Source of the DNA: Clostridiales bacterium
GTDB taxonomy: Bacteria; Bacillota; Clostridia; Christensenellales; Borkfalkiaceae
NCBI GenBank assembly: GCA_015069605.1
Contig: SVII01000010.1
Location: forward strand, 1-47,950
Reading direction: 5' to 3'
Length of the DNA: 47,950 nucleotides
Part shown: piece after piece, positions 1 to 9,240 of the stretch
How positions within the stretch are numbered: position 1 is the stretch's first letter
Layout: each line of letters begins with the position of its first letter
Program-made: the position numbers and the translations under genes
Notes under the pieces: generated by a model
Told to the model about the DNA's origin: nothing
Database searches by the model: none
Seen by the model: only the letters and a program-made list of their open reading frames with translations

Positions 1-941
1 CCAGTAGCAACCGAACCAGGTTTAGCAATAACTTGACCCTTCTGGATGTCCGTTCTGTTGATACCACGAAGCAACGCACCAACGTTGTCACCAGCCTGAG
101 CTTCGTCAAGGAGCTTGTGGAACATTTCCAAACCAGTGATCGTCGTCGTCATAGGCTTTTCGATCAAACCAACGATTTCAGCGGGTTCACCAACGTGAGC
201 AACACCACGTTCGATACGACCAGTAGCAACGGTACCACGACCAGAAATCGTGAATACGTCTTCTACAGGAAGAAGGAAGGGTTTGGAATCTTCACGTGCA
301 GGGGTAGGAATGTAAGAGTCAACTGCATCCATAAGTTCAAGTACAGGAGCAACTGCAGGATCTGCGATGATAACGTCAGCAGGTCTGTCGGAGCTTGCAG
401 CTTCGAGAGCCTTCAATGCGGAACCACGGATAACGGGGATATCGTCGCCGGGGAAGTCGTAGGAAGACAACAAGTCTCTTACGTCCATTTCAACGAGGTC
501 AAGAAGTTCAGGATCGTCAACAAGGTCGGTCTTGTTCATGAATACAACGATGTAAGGAACGCCTACCTGACGAGCAAGAAGGATGTGTTCACGAGTCTGA
601 GGCATGGGACCATCGGTCGCAGCACAAACAAGGATAGCACCGTCCATCTGAGCAGCACCAGTGATCATGTTTTTAACATAGTCAGCGTGGCCAGGGCAGT
701 CAACGTGTGCATAGTGACGAGCATCCGTCTGATATTCTACGTGAGCGGTATTAATTGTAATACCACGTGCTCTTTCTTCGGGTGCCTTATCGATTTCGTC
801 ATACTTCATCTTCTGTGCACCACCGCGAGCAGCCATAACCATCGTGATAGCTGCGGTCAAAGTCGTTTTACCGTGGTCAACGTGGCCGATAGTACCAATG
901 TTAACGTGGGGTTTGCTTCTGTCAAATTTAGCTTTAGCCAT
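1..941 (-). CDS. tuf: Elongation factor Tu, 3' end outside window
   Basis: EF-Tu is the cytosolic GTPase that carries aminoacyl-tRNA to the ribosomal A site. The minus strand reads from an ATG at 941 to the window edge without a stop, giving about 313 of the usual ~397 residues. The GTP-binding motifs are clear: GHVDHGKT at residues 19-26, RGITI near 60, DCPGH near 81 and NKTD near 136 (NKCD is the usual form). GGAGG lies seven bases before the ATG. It follows fusA, but a consensus promoter in the 241-base gap gives it its own transcription start. The C-terminal part of the last beta-barrel domain is missing only because the window ends. Confidence 0.97.
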   Translation of the reverse strand, partial: MAKAKFDRSKPHVNIGTIGHVDHGKTTLTAAITMVMAARGGAQKMKYDEIDKAPEERARGITINTAHVEYQTDARHYAHVDCPGHADYVKNMITGAAQMDGAILVCAATDGPMPQTREHILLARQVGVPYIVVFMNKTDLVDDPELLDLVEMDVRDLLSSYDFPGDDIPVIRGSALKALEAASSDRPADVIIADPAVAPVLELMDAVDSYIPTPAREDSKPFLLPVEDVFTISGRGTVATGRIERGVAHVGEPAEIVGLIEKPMTTTITGLEMFHKLLDEAQAGDNVGALLRGINRTDIQKGQVIAKPGSVAT

Positions 942-1074
942 AATAATCCTCCGATTTTCTATAAATATTTTTTATTTTAAAAATGATAACCTATCCTAAC
1001 TCGGACGCAGCTACCTATCATTTTTTTACAAATGACATATCGATATAACCGACAATCCAATATTGGACAAGTCT

Positions 1075-1103
1075 ATTATATCTTAAATTGAAAAATTTAT
1101 CAA
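1075..1103 (-). promoter_or_regulatory. Sigma-A promoter of tuf
   Basis: On the minus strand TTGATA (1103-1098) is followed after exactly 17 bases by TATAAT (1080-1075). Transcription should start near 1068 and leave a leader of roughly 125 nt before the tuf ATG at 941. This lets tuf be expressed in excess over fusA. Confidence 0.8.
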
Positions 1104-1146
1104 ATGTTTGAATAGTGTTTTTTCAAAATTCTTTGATATTTTTTCA

Positions 1147-1174
1147 AACTTCCCCGCCTTTTCGGCGGGAAAGT
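1147..1174 (-). terminator. GC-rich hairpin after fusA, possible weak terminator
   Basis: Twelve-base arms (AACTTTCCCGCC pairing with GGCGGGGAAGTT, one G-U) enclose a short GAAAA-type loop, eight bases past the fusA stop. On the minus strand no T tract follows (the next bases are TGAAAAAATATC), so it is not a classical intrinsic terminator for fusA. On the plus strand it is followed by ATATTTTTT, but no plus-strand gene precedes it. It may be a 3'-end stabiliser or processing site. Confidence 0.45.
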
Positions 1175-1182
1175 TATATTTT

Positions 1183-3264
1183 TTATTCTTTCTTACCGCG
1201 CTTTTCGATAATATCTTTCGAAATGCTGGAAGGTACTTCGCTGTAATGATCGAACTGCATCGTGAATTGACCACGACCCTGCGTTCTAGAACGAAGTTCC
1301 GTTGCATAACCGAACATTTCGGAAAGAGGAATTTCTGCGTCGATAATCTTCGCGCCGTTTCTATCGTCCGTACCAAGAATCGTACCACGACGACCGGAAA
1401 CGTTACCCATCAAATCGCCGAAATAATCTTCGGGCGTGATGATTTGCACTTTCATGATCGGTTCAAGCAATACGGGGTTAGCTTTTGCCATACCGTTCTT
1501 GAAGCCCATCGAACCTGCAATCTTGAACGCCATTTCGGACGAGTCGACTTCGTGGTAGGAACCATCGTATACAACTACCTTGAAGTCTACCATTTCGTAG
1601 CCTGCAAGGAAACCGTTCTTCGCTGCTTCCTGGATACCCTTGTCGATAGCAGGAATATATTCCTTAGGAATCGAACCGCCAACCGTTTCATCTTCAAATG
1701 CATAACCCTGACCAGGTTCCTGAGGAATAAGACGAAGTTTACAGTGACCGTACTGACCTTTACCACCCGACTGACGCTTGTACATACCTTCTGCTTCCAC
1801 TTCTTTGCGGAACGTTTCTCTGTATGCAACCTGAGGAGCACCAACGTTTGCTTCTACTTTGAACTCTCTCAAAAGTCTGTCAACGATAATGTCGAGGTGC
1901 AACTCACCCATACCTGCGATAATCGTCTGACCCGTTTCTTGATCGGTGTACGTCTTGAACGTAGGGTCTTCTTCTGCAAGTTTGATAAGTGCCATCGTCA
2001 TCTTTTCCTGACCTGCTTTTGTCTTGGGTTCAAGGGAAAGCTGAATAACGGGTTCAGGGAAGGTCATTTCTTCCAAAATAATGGGATGTTTTTCATCACA
2101 AAGCGTGTCACCCGTCGTGGTATATTTCAAACCAACGATTGCGCAAATATCACCCGAACAAATTTCAGGAATATCCTTTCTTTCATTGGAGTGCATTTGA
2201 ACCAAACGGCCTACACGTTCTTTCTTTTCCTTCGTGGAGTTATAAACGTAAGAACCAGCGGAAAGAACACCCGAATATGCACGGAAATATGCAAGCGAAC
2301 CTACGAACGGGTCAGTTGCAATTTTGAACGCAAGGCCTGCGAAAGGTTCGTCATCCGACGTCTTTCTGATTTCTTCAACGCCCGTGTCAGGATTCGTACC
2401 CGTAACGTGATCTACGTCAAGGGGGCTGGGAAGGAAGCTGATAACTGCGTCAAGCAAGAACTGAACGCCCTTATTCTTATAGGAAGAACCGCAAAGCATA
2501 GGGATTGCTTCCATTCTAAGACAACGCGTACGAAGACCTGCGATGATTTCTTCAGCGGACAAATCCCCTTCTTCAAAGAATTTTTCCATAAGCTCATCAC
2601 TTGCAGAAGCTGCTTCTTCAACAAGTTTTGCTCTGTATTCGTTTACAATGTCCAACATATCTTCAGGAATGGGTTCCTTGCGGAAATCCTTACCGAGGTC
2701 ATCATAATAAACTTCGGCTTCCATTCTGATAAGGTCAACGATACCTCTGAACGTCTCTTCTTTACCGATGGGCAATTCGATGGGTACAGGGTTTGCGCCA
2801 AGTCTTTCGCGGATCATGTTTTCTACGCGGAAGTAGTCAGCACCGTTGATATCCATTTTGTTAACGTATGCGATACGGGGAACTTTGTAGTTATCCGCTT
2901 GACGCCATACGGTTTCAGACTGAGGTTCTACCCCGCCTTTTGCACAGAACGTTGCAACAGCACCGTCGAGTACACGGAGGGAACGTTCTACTTCTACCGT
3001 GAAGTCAACGTGGCCCGGCGTATCGATAATATTGAAACGGTGCCCTTTCCAAATACAGGTCGTAGCAGCGGACGTGATCGTAATACCACGTTCCTGTTCT
3101 TGCGCCATCCAGTCCATGACAGCCGTACCTTCGTGCGTGTCACCGATCTTATGCGTCTTACCCGTATAGAAAAGGATACGTTCAGTAGTCGTGGTCTTAC
3201 CTGCGTCGATGTGCGCCATGATACCAAAGTTTCTGGTGTGGAACAAATCGTATTCTCTAGCCAT
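1183..3264 (-). CDS. fusA: Elongation factor G
   Basis: EF-G is the GTPase that drives ribosomal translocation and, with RRF, ribosome recycling. The 693 residues are full family length. Motifs are G1 AHIDAGKTT (17-25), RGITI (59-63), DTPGH (81-85) and NKMD (135-138), followed by the EF-Tu-like domain 2 and the C-terminal domains that mimic tRNA. The ATG at 3264 has an AGAGG-type ribosome site and lies 12 bases after the rpsG stop, so the two are co-transcribed. A GC hairpin follows the stop. A long open frame on the opposite strand over this gene is only a codon-bias shadow. Confidence 0.98.
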   Translation of the reverse strand: MAREYDLFHTRNFGIMAHIDAGKTTTTERILFYTGKTHKIGDTHEGTAVMDWMAQEQERGITITSAATTCIWKGHRFNIIDTPGHVDFTVEVERSLRVLDGAVATFCAKGGVEPQSETVWRQADNYKVPRIAYVNKMDINGADYFRVENMIRERLGANPVPIELPIGKEETFRGIVDLIRMEAEVYYDDLGKDFRKEPIPEDMLDIVNEYRAKLVEEAASASDELMEKFFEEGDLSAEEIIAGLRTRCLRMEAIPMLCGSSYKNKGVQFLLDAVISFLPSPLDVDHVTGTNPDTGVEEIRKTSDDEPFAGLAFKIATDPFVGSLAYFRAYSGVLSAGSYVYNSTKEKKERVGRLVQMHSNERKDIPEICSGDICAIVGLKYTTTGDTLCDEKHPIILEEMTFPEPVIQLSLEPKTKAGQEKMTMALIKLAEEDPTFKTYTDQETGQTIIAGMGELHLDIIVDRLLREFKVEANVGAPQVAYRETFRKEVEAEGMYKRQSGGKGQYGHCKLRLIPQEPGQGYAFEDETVGGSIPKEYIPAIDKGIQEAAKNGFLAGYEMVDFKVVVYDGSYHEVDSSEMAFKIAGSMGFKNGMAKANPVLLEPIMKVQIITPEDYFGDLMGNVSGRRGTILGTDDRNGAKIIDAEIPLSEMFGYATELRSRTQGRGQFTMQFDHYSEVPSSISKDIIEKRGKKE

Positions 3265-3276
3265 ACCTTACCTCTC

Positions 3277-3747
3277 TTAGAATCTGAAGTGAGCGAATGC
3301 TTTGTTCGCTTCAGCCATTCTATGCGTATCTTCTTTCTTTTTGATCGTGCTACCAGTGTTGTTGTATGCATCCACCAATTCCGCAGCAAGTCTGGAAGCC
3401 ATTTCTCTTTCACTTCTCTTTCTCGTGTTGATAACGAGCCAACGGATAGCCAAAGTTTGACGTCTTTCAGGTCTGATTTCGATAGGAACTTGATAGTTAG
3501 CACCACCTACACGGCGAGCTTTAACTTCAACAACAGGCATAATATTTTCCATTGCCTGCTTAAAAATTTCCATGGGATCCATATTCAACTTTTCACCCAT
3601 GATTTTAAATGCTTCATAAACGATTGTCTGCGCCGTGCCTTTCTTGCCGTCAAGCATAATCTGATTGATAAGCTTGGTTACAACTTTGCTGTTATACATA
3701 GGATCGGGCAGAACGTCTCTCTTAGGGACATTACCTCTTCTAGGCAT
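3277..3747 (-). CDS. rpsG: 30S ribosomal protein S7
   Basis: S7 organises the 3' major domain (head) of 16S rRNA and lines the E site. The protein has 156 residues, the normal bacterial length, and begins [16 protein letters not shown], a canonical S7 N-terminus; the lysine/arginine-rich C-terminal half is also typical. AAAGGAGGA precedes the ATG. It is part of the str operon order rpsL-rpsG-fusA-tuf. In Escherichia coli S7 represses its own operon by binding the rpsL-rpsG intercistronic mRNA; here that spacer is unusually long and rich in inverted repeats, described separately. Confidence 0.98.
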   Translation of the reverse strand: MPRRGNVPKRDVLPDPMYNSKVVTKLINQIMLDGKKGTAQTIVYEAFKIMGEKLNMDPMEIFKQAMENIMPVVEVKARRVGGANYQVPIEIRPERRQTLAIRWLVINTRKRSEREMASRLAAELVDAYNNTGSTIKKKEDTHRMAEANKAFAHFRF

Positions 3748-4019
3748 ACTTTTTATCCTCCTTTAAATAATTTTGATAAGGGCTTTACCCTTCAGTACAG
3801 CTATCGCGCTTTTCAACAATGTAAAAGTGCGAACCTTCTGCAACATCTTGTTGCATACTGCCTACTTTTATTCGGGGCTTTTCGAGCGATATTCCGATTG
3901 CAAGTAGGTCTTTTGCGTTTTGGTTTCTTAGTCTTAAAACGCAACCGACTTCGGCTTTTTAAGTTGCCGTAACTTTTTTAGAAGTAAATACTTCTAAGTT
4001 TGCTTGCGTACGCCGTTAA
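3748..4019 (-). promoter_or_regulatory. Structured 272-nt rpsL-rpsG intercistronic region
   Basis: The spacer holds no convincing reading frame but many perfect inverted repeats, given in plus coordinates: 3978-3984 with 3991-3997 (7 bp), 3961-3965 with 3971-3975 (5 bp), a small CCGA/TCGG stem at 3945-3954, 3915-3921 with 3936-3942 (7 bp, GCGTTTT/AAAACGC), 3861-3867 with 3902-3908 (7 bp, CCTACTT/AAGTAGG), 3840-3845 with 3849-3854 (GCAACA/TGTTGC) and 3778-3782 with 3788-3792 (AAGGG/CCCTT) just before the rpsG ribosome site. No terminator or strong promoter is evident. The position matches the S7 autoregulatory site known in enterobacteria, which is the basis for calling it a probable regulatory RNA. 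Confidence 0.5.
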
Positions 4020-4391
4020 TTACTTAGGGCGTTTTGCGCCGTATTTCGAACGGGACTGCTTACGCTTTGCAACACCGGCGGTGTCAAGCGCGCCACGAAT
4101 GATGTGATAACGTACACCGGGCAAGTCCTTAACACGTCCGCCTCTAATCAAAACGGAGCTGTGCTCCTGAAGGTTGTGACCTTCGCCGGGAATGTAAACC
4201 GTACCTTCCTGCTTGTTCGTAAGACGTACACGTGCGATCTTACGCATAGCGGAGTTAGGCTTCTTAGGAGAAGTCGTGGTAACGGACAAACATACGCCGC
4301 GTTTTTGAGGGCAGTTATCAAGAATAGGACTCTTGGACTTGTACGTCAACTGCTCTCTACCTTTTTTGATGAGCTGGTTAATAGTAGGCAT
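4020..4391 (-). CDS. rpsL: 30S ribosomal protein S12
   Basis: S12 sits at the decoding centre and helps set translational accuracy. The protein has 123 residues, and the hallmark segments [14 protein letters not shown] and [13 protein letters not shown] are present, carrying the lysines where streptomycin-resistance mutations arise and the conserved aspartate that is often methylthiolated. The segment just before PKKPN reads CLSVTTTS rather than the usual form with RVYTTT, a small deviation. The ribosome site AAGGAGGT is near perfect. It is the first gene of the str operon here, with its own promoter and leader. The rpoB/rpoC genes that often precede it are absent; valS lies upstream. Confidence 0.98.
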   Translation of the reverse strand: MPTINQLIKKGREQLTYKSKSPILDNCPQKRGVCLSVTTTSPKKPNSAMRKIARVRLTNKQEGTVYIPGEGHNLQEHSSVLIRGGRVKDLPGVRYHIIRGALDTAGVAKRKQSRSKYGAKRPK

Positions 4392-4540
4392 AATTTGACC
4401 TCCTTGTAAAATTTTGGAATATATCTCCTCGAAATTGCCCTTATCGCAACTTCAAAGAAAGCAAATTGAATGTGCTAGCTTGTCCTAATAATAGGATTTG
4501 TTCAAAAGGGCATAGTACGCCCAAAGCTCGCAACAGTATT
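4392..4540 (-). promoter_or_regulatory. rpsL 5' leader with competing hairpins
   Basis: The leader RNA contains a GGGC/GCCC hairpin (plus 4508-4511 with 4519-4522) whose 3' arm is followed by a short U run, and a TCCTA/TAGGA hairpin (4483-4487 with 4492-4496). The UGCCCUU formed by plus 4512-4506 is also perfectly complementary over 7 bases to AAGGGCA at plus 4442-4436, near the ribosome site, so the first hairpin and this longer pairing exclude each other. That arrangement suggests an attenuator or ribosomal-protein leader but is inferred from base pairing only. Confidence 0.4.
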
Positions 4541-4569
4541 ATTTTAACAATTTTAACCACCATTGTCAA
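4541..4569 (-). promoter_or_regulatory. Sigma-A promoter of the str operon (rpsL)
   Basis: On the minus strand TTGACA (4569-4564) and TAAAAT (4546-4541) are separated by 17 bases. Transcription would start near 4534, leaving a leader of about 140 nt before rpsL. Confidence 0.8.
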
Positions 4570-4622
4570 ACGTTTGAACGAACTTTTTTTGACTTTTTTG
4601 ATTTTTTTAATGATTTTAACGT

Positions 4623-4657
4623 AAAAAAGGGAGTTTGACAACCGTCTCCTCCCCTTT
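4623..4657 (-). terminator. Intrinsic terminator of valS
   Basis: Just past the valS stop the minus strand forms an AAGGGGAG/CTCCCTTT stem (8 bp with one G-U) with an inner GAC/GTC pairing, followed at once by a T run. It separates valS from the str promoter downstream. Confidence 0.75.
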
Positions 4658-4673
4658 CTTATCTAATTATTCA

Positions 4674-7295
4674 TCAAAGACCTGCAAGCTGCGCTTCGCA
4701 CTTCGCTTTCATATCTTGATATTTTTTCACCTTTTCACGTTCTTCATCAACGAGCTTTTTAGGCGCTTTGCTAACGAATTTTTCGTTGTTCAATTTTCCC
4801 TCCGCTCTCGCGATTTCGCCATTGATACGTTCAATTTCCGCCGTCAATCTTGCTTTTTCTTTTTCAAGATCGACAAGTTCGCCCAAAGGTACGTAGATTT
4901 GTGCGATTTCCGTTACTGCGGATACCGTTTTTCCGTCCACGTCCGCCGCACTGTCTACAAAAGTCAAAGCACCCGCGCCCGACAATTTAATAATACAATC
5001 TTTATTTACTTGCAACAAGCGTTTGCTTTCCGTAACCACGTACAATTCCACTTTCTTGGAAGGAGGACAATCCGCGTCTTTTTTCATAGCGCGCACTGCC
5101 TTGATAATTTCCATGACGCCTTCAAATGCTTTCGCTTCTTTTTTATACGCCATTTTGGAGTTATATCTAGGGAAATCGGAAACCATAATACTGCCATTTG
5201 TACCAGGCAAATTCGCATAAATTTCTTCCGTAACGAAAGGAATGAATGGATGCAATAATTTTAACGCATTTTCCAATACGAAACAAAGCACAGCTAAAGC
5301 ATCAGCCTTTCTGTTTTCGTCTTCGCCGTAAAGAGCGGGTTTGGAAAGTTCGATATACCAATCGCAGAAATCATCCCAAACGAATCCTGTAACAAGATCA
5401 CTTGCAACGCCAAGTTCGTATTTACCGAGGTTAGTCGTCACTTCGCGAATGCAGTTCTGCAATTTGGAAATGATCCATTTATCCGCAGGCGCAAGTTTCA
5501 CGTTTTCGATCGAAGGGATCTTTTTATCTCCAACGTTCATCAACACGAAACGAGCCGCATTCCAAAGTTTGTTGATAAAGTTACGGCAAGATTCCACTTT
5601 TGTATCCGAATAACGCGTGTCGTTACCAGGCGCTACACCCGTCAACAAGGACAAACGCAAGGAGTCTGCGCCGTATTTTTCAATAACCTCCAAAGGATCA
5701 ATACCGTTTCCGAGCGATTTACTCATCTTTCTACCCTGTTCGTCACGAATAATACCGTGAATCAAAACGTCGTGGAAAGGTACTTTACCTGTATGTTCGA
5801 TACCAGAGAAAATCATTCTTGCTACCCAGAAGAAGATGATGTCGTAACCAGTTACGAGCACATCCGTGGGATAGAAATATTTATAATCTTCCGTTTCTTC
5901 GGGGAAACCGAGCGTGGAAAAAGGCCAAAGTGCGGAAGAGAACCACGTATCGAGGACGTCTTCATCCTGATGCAAATGCGTGCTACCGCAAGCAGGACAA
6001 ACCGTAGGATCTTCCTTTTCGCAAATAACTTTTCCACAGTCTTTACAATACCAAACGGGAATACGGTGTCCCCACCAAAGTTGACGAGAGATACACCAAT
6101 CACGAACGTTTTCCATCCAATTATAATACGTTTTAGAGAAACGTTCGGGGACAAATTTTACTTTATTTTTCATAACCGCGTTGATTGCAGGTTTTGCGAG
6201 CGGTTCCATCTTTACAAACCATTGTTTAGACACAATGGGCTCTACCGTCGAATGACAACGGTAGCAATGACCTACGTTATGCGTATGCGCTTCGATTTTT
6301 ACGAGGTTGCCTCTTTCCTGCAAATCGTTTACAATCTTCTTTCTCGCTTCGTATCTATCCAAACCTTGATATACGCCTGCAAGCTCATTCATAGAACCGT
6401 CGTCGTTCATCACGCGAATTACGGGCAAATCATGACGTTTACCAACCTCAAAGTCGTTAGGATCGTGTGCAGGCGTGATCTTTACGCAACCCGTACCAAA
6501 CGTAGGATCTACGTATTCGTCCGCAACTACGGGAATTTCTCTACCAACCAAGGGCAATGTAAGTGTCTTACCAACCAACGCCTTATAGCGTTTATCATCA
6601 GGGTGTACCGCAACTGCTGTATCCCCAAGCATCGTTTCCGGACGAGTCGTTGCAACAACCACTTCCGTTTTTCCATCCGTGGAAGGATAGCGCAAATGCC
6701 AAAAATGACCGCCTTCTTCCGTATATTCTACCTCTGCGTCGGAAAGCGCGGTTTTACAGCAAGGACACCAGTTGATAATTCTATCGCCTTGATAGATTAA
6801 ACCCTTATTATAAAGATTTACGAACACTTCACGAACGGCATGAGAGCATTTTTCGTCCATAGTAAACGCTTGACGTGACCAGTCGCAAGACGTACCCATT
6901 TTGCGTTGCTGCAACATGATACGATTGCCGTACTGTTCTTTCCATTCCCAAGCGCGTTTCAAAAATCCATCTCTGCCAAGATCCGCTTTCGTCAAACCTT
7001 CCGCTTTCATTTTTTCTACAATTTTAACTTCCGTAGCAATAGACGCATGATCGCAGCCAGGCAACCAAAGCGCAGCATACCCCTGCATACGCTTAAAACG
7101 AATCAACGTATCCTGCATCGTAGCATCCATCGCGTGCCCCATGTGCAACTGTCCCGTAATATTAGGGGGCGGCATCATAATCGTAAACGGAACTTTGTCC
7201 TGATCGATTTCCGCACGGAAATAGCCCGATTCTTCCCAATCGGCGTAAATTCTGTCTTCAAAATCTTTGGGGTTGTATGTCTTTTGCATCTCCAT
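4674..7295 (-). CDS. valS: Valyl-tRNA synthetase
   Basis: This class Ia synthetase charges tRNA-Val and edits misactivated threonine. The 873 residues are full length. The HIGH-type motif is HMGH at 51-54 and KMSKS is at 523-527. The editing domain carries TTRPET (216-221) and [15 protein letters not shown] (267-281). Cysteine pairs near 178-180, 344/347, 417/420 and 433/436 look like zinc knuckles, and the C-terminus is the usual charged coiled-coil arm. Two ATGs are possible (7295 or 7289); the first has AAGGA ten bases upstream. Its own promoter lies 80 bases upstream. The leader is too short for a T-box, which often controls valS in Firmicutes. Confidence 0.98.
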   Translation of the reverse strand: MEMQKTYNPKDFEDRIYADWEESGYFRAEIDQDKVPFTIMMPPPNITGQLHMGHAMDATMQDTLIRFKRMQGYAALWLPGCDHASIATEVKIVEKMKAEGLTKADLGRDGFLKRAWEWKEQYGNRIMLQQRKMGTSCDWSRQAFTMDEKCSHAVREVFVNLYNKGLIYQGDRIINWCPCCKTALSDAEVEYTEEGGHFWHLRYPSTDGKTEVVVATTRPETMLGDTAVAVHPDDKRYKALVGKTLTLPLVGREIPVVADEYVDPTFGTGCVKITPAHDPNDFEVGKRHDLPVIRVMNDDGSMNELAGVYQGLDRYEARKKIVNDLQERGNLVKIEAHTHNVGHCYRCHSTVEPIVSKQWFVKMEPLAKPAINAVMKNKVKFVPERFSKTYYNWMENVRDWCISRQLWWGHRIPVWYCKDCGKVICEKEDPTVCPACGSTHLHQDEDVLDTWFSSALWPFSTLGFPEETEDYKYFYPTDVLVTGYDIIFFWVARMIFSGIEHTGKVPFHDVLIHGIIRDEQGRKMSKSLGNGIDPLEVIEKYGADSLRLSLLTGVAPGNDTRYSDTKVESCRNFINKLWNAARFVLMNVGDKKIPSIENVKLAPADKWIISKLQNCIREVTTNLGKYELGVASDLVTGFVWDDFCDWYIELSKPALYGEDENRKADALAVLCFVLENALKLLHPFIPFVTEEIYANLPGTNGSIMVSDFPRYNSKMAYKKEAKAFEGVMEIIKAVRAMKKDADCPPSKKVELYVVTESKRLLQVNKDCIIKLSGAGALTFVDSAADVDGKTVSAVTEIAQIYVPLGELVDLEKEKARLTAEIERINGEIARAEGKLNNEKFVSKAPKKLVDEEREKVKKYQDMKAKCEAQLAGL

Positions 7296-7375
7296 AATTT
7301 CGTTTTCCTTTTTCGCTGTTGTCGTTCGTTTTATACCCTCTTACTCAAATCCCCTAAAAAGGGCGATATGCCATT

Positions 7376-7404
7376 ATTATATTACATCCAAAACAAATTG
7401 TCAA
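7376..7404 (-). promoter_or_regulatory. Consensus sigma-A promoter of valS
   Basis: TTGACA (7404-7399) and TATAAT (7381-7376) match the consensus perfectly with a 17-base spacer. The -35 element overlaps the -35 of the divergent transporter promoter on the other strand. Confidence 0.85.
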
Positions 7405-7427
7405 TTATAAATGATACCGCATAGAAT
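7398..7427 (+). promoter_or_regulatory. Promoter of the SsuABC-type importer
   Basis: TTGTCA (7398-7403), an 18-base spacer and TAGAAT (7422-7427) precede the substrate-binding protein start by 42 bases. The -35 shares five of its six base pairs with the divergent valS -35, so the two promoters cannot easily be occupied at the same time. Confidence 0.6.
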
Positions 7428-7469
7428 ATATTATTCCAAAAAAATTTTTATATCCGGAGAAGAAATTTT

Positions 7470-8486
7470 ATGCAAATTTTTAAAAAAACCGTATGCGCGG
7501 TTCTCGCCGCTTTCCTTTCCCTGCTCTCTTTCGCCGCCTGCAAGCAAGAAAATCCCGACGGAATAAAGACCGTTAAAGTAAACGAAGTGACGCACTCCGT
7601 ATTTTACGCGCCGTTGTATCTTGCTGAATCGTTGGGCTATTTTAAAGAGGAGAATATTCAAATCGAACTTACCAACGGCGGTGGCGCGGATAACGTAATG
7701 TCCGCCGTACTTTCGGGTGATTCCGACGTCGGATTTTGCGGCCCAGAAGCCGCTTTATACGTGCTTATCGGCGGTTCGTCCGACGTGCCTACCGTTTTTG
7801 GTCAATTGACCAAACGAGACGGTTCTTTTCTTGTATCGAGAACTCCTGAACCCGATTTCAAGTGGGAGAATTTAAAAGGCAAAGAAATCCTTGCAGGGCG
7901 TAAAGGCGGTGTACCCGCTATGACGTTTGAATACGTTCTCAATGAACACAATTTAAAAGACGGCATTGATCTTACCTTGAATTACGACGTCGCATTCAAT
8001 TTAATGGTCAGCGCTTTTGAGGCGGGAACAGCGGATTATTGTACTATGTTTGATCCCACCGCCTACGAATACGAAGCGGCTGGTAAAGGTTATGTTGTCG
8101 CATCCGTCGGGGAAGCTTCAGGTGAAGTACCTTATACCTGTTTTATGGCAAAAAATTCTTGGCTGGAAAAGAATAAAGATACCGCGGAAGGATTTTTACG
8201 CGCCGTTACCAAAGCCGTAAAATACGTCAATGAAACCGCCTCTGAAACGGTTGCTCCCTACCTCTCTTCGTATTTTGAGGGCATTTCCGTGGATTCCCTT
8301 TCCGCTTCAATAGAACGTTACCGTGAAATTGATGCTTGGAGAAACGAGTTATCTATGACAGAAGATAGCTTTAACCGTTTGCAAGATATTATTGACAACG
8401 CAGGCGAACTGTCCCGCCGTGCAAATATGAATGAATTGGTCAACAATTCGTTGGCTCAAAAAGTTTACGGAGAAGTATATAAATAA
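7470..8486 (+). CDS. ABC importer substrate-binding lipoprotein, NMT1/SsuA-like
   Basis: A predicted lipoprotein of 338 residues: a basic N-terminus, a hydrophobic core and a lipobox-like end (SFAAC, lipidated Cys24). The following NMT1/THI5-type fold is recognisable from YAPLYLAESLGYFKEENI near 46-63 and the GGGADNVMSAVLSGDSDVGF stretch near 70-89, typical of proteins that bind sulfonates, nitrate, riboflavin or thiamine precursors. It captures the ligand outside the membrane for the ATPase and permease that follow. GGAG lies upstream of the ATG. No riboswitch is seen in the short leader, so a thiamine link has no regulatory support and the substrate stays open. Confidence 0.85.
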   Translation: MQIFKKTVCAVLAAFLSLLSFAACKQENPDGIKTVKVNEVTHSVFYAPLYLAESLGYFKEENIQIELTNGGGADNVMSAVLSGDSDVGFCGPEAALYVLIGGSSDVPTVFGQLTKRDGSFLVSRTPEPDFKWENLKGKEILAGRKGGVPAMTFEYVLNEHNLKDGIDLTLNYDVAFNLMVSAFEAGTADYCTMFDPTAYEYEAAGKGYVVASVGEASGEVPYTCFMAKNSWLEKNKDTAEGFLRAVTKAVKYVNETASETVAPYLSSYFEGISVDSLSASIERYREIDAWRNELSMTEDSFNRLQDIIDNAGELSRRANMNELVNNSLAQKVYGEVYK

Positions 8487-8505
8487 AACGTAAGGAAATA
8501 CGCAA

Positions 8506-9240
8506 ATGAAAGAAGTTTTACGATTCGATGACGTATCGATGCACTATCACAGCAAACAGGGAGAAACCGTTGCTTTGACAAACGTCAGCTTTTCCGTCGC
8601 CGAAGGAGAATTTGTCGCATTGATAGGCCCTTCGGGCTGCGGAAAAACCACGTTACTTTCTTTAGCAGCAGGCTTGCTTTCTCCCACAAAAGGAAAAGTC
8701 ATCAGCAGTGATGTTTCCTTTGGATATATGTTACAAAAAGACGAATTATTTCCCTGGAGAACGATCGAAAAAAACATCTTTCTACCCTTGGAAATCAAAA
8801 AAGCAAACACCCAACAAAACCGTGAGCGCGCGCTTGCTCTCGCTGAAAAATATGGTTTGAAGCAGTTTTTAAAAAATTATCCGTCCTCTCTTTCGGGCGG
8901 TATGCGCCAACGCGCCGCTTTGATTAGAACCCTCGCTGTAGATCCCGACGTGTTACTCCTCGATGAACCTTTTTCGGCTCTTGACTACCAAACACGTCTT
9001 TCCGTCTGCGACGACGTATATAAAATCATTCGGAATGAAAGAAAAACAGCGCTTTTGATTACGCACGACATCAGCGAAGCCATCTCGGTAGCCGATAAAA
9101 TTTTCGTTTTATCCCGCCGCCCTGCCCGCGTAATTGCCGAGCATTCTCTTTCTTTCCTCGAAACCGAACCTTTAAAACGTCGCGAAAACAAAGAGTTTTC
9201 CCGTTGGTTTGAAGTGCTTTGGAAGGAGTTAAACGCATGA
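8506..9240 (+). CDS. ABC importer ATPase, SsuB/TauB/ThiZ-like
   Basis: The cytoplasmic ATPase of the importer, 244 residues. Walker A GPSGCGKT is at 41-48, the Q-loop glutamine at 77, the signature LSGGMRQ at 129-135, Walker B VLLLDEP at 149-155 and the switch histidine in LLITHD near 187, so it should be active. The LFPWRTIEKNI segment after the Q-loop is typical of the nitrate/sulfonate/taurine subfamily. It starts 19 bases after the binding protein with an AAGGA ribosome site. Its stop overlaps the permease start (ATGA), implying coupled translation. Confidence 0.93.
   Translation: MKEVLRFDDVSMHYHSKQGETVALTNVSFSVAEGEFVALIGPSGCGKTTLLSLAAGLLSPTKGKVISSDVSFGYMLQKDELFPWRTIEKNIFLPLEIKKANTQQNRERALALAEKYGLKQFLKNYPSSLSGGMRQRAALIRTLAVDPDVLLLDEPFSALDYQTRLSVCDDVYKIIRNERKTALLITHDISEAISVADKIFVLSRRPARVIAEHSLSFLETEPLKRRENKEFSRWFEVLWKELNA

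Noticed and set aside
33-980. A 315-codon plus-strand frame opposite tuf
   Set aside because: It is antisense to an unmistakable EF-Tu and has a low-complexity Thr/Asn-rich composition.
1108-3972. A 954-codon open frame on the plus strand opposite fusA and rpsG
   Set aside because: It has no family resemblance and is the codon-bias mirror of two certain genes; its open length reflects the avoidance of certain codons in fusA.
4441-4641. A 66-codon minus-strand frame upstream of rpsL
   Set aside because: It would run across the str promoter and the valS terminator, starts without a ribosome site and has no recognisable sequence.
7296-7470. T-box leader for valS, or a TPP riboswitch for the importer
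   Set aside because: Each leader is under 80 nt and shows none of the T-box (NGGUGGNACCGCG) or TPP core elements.
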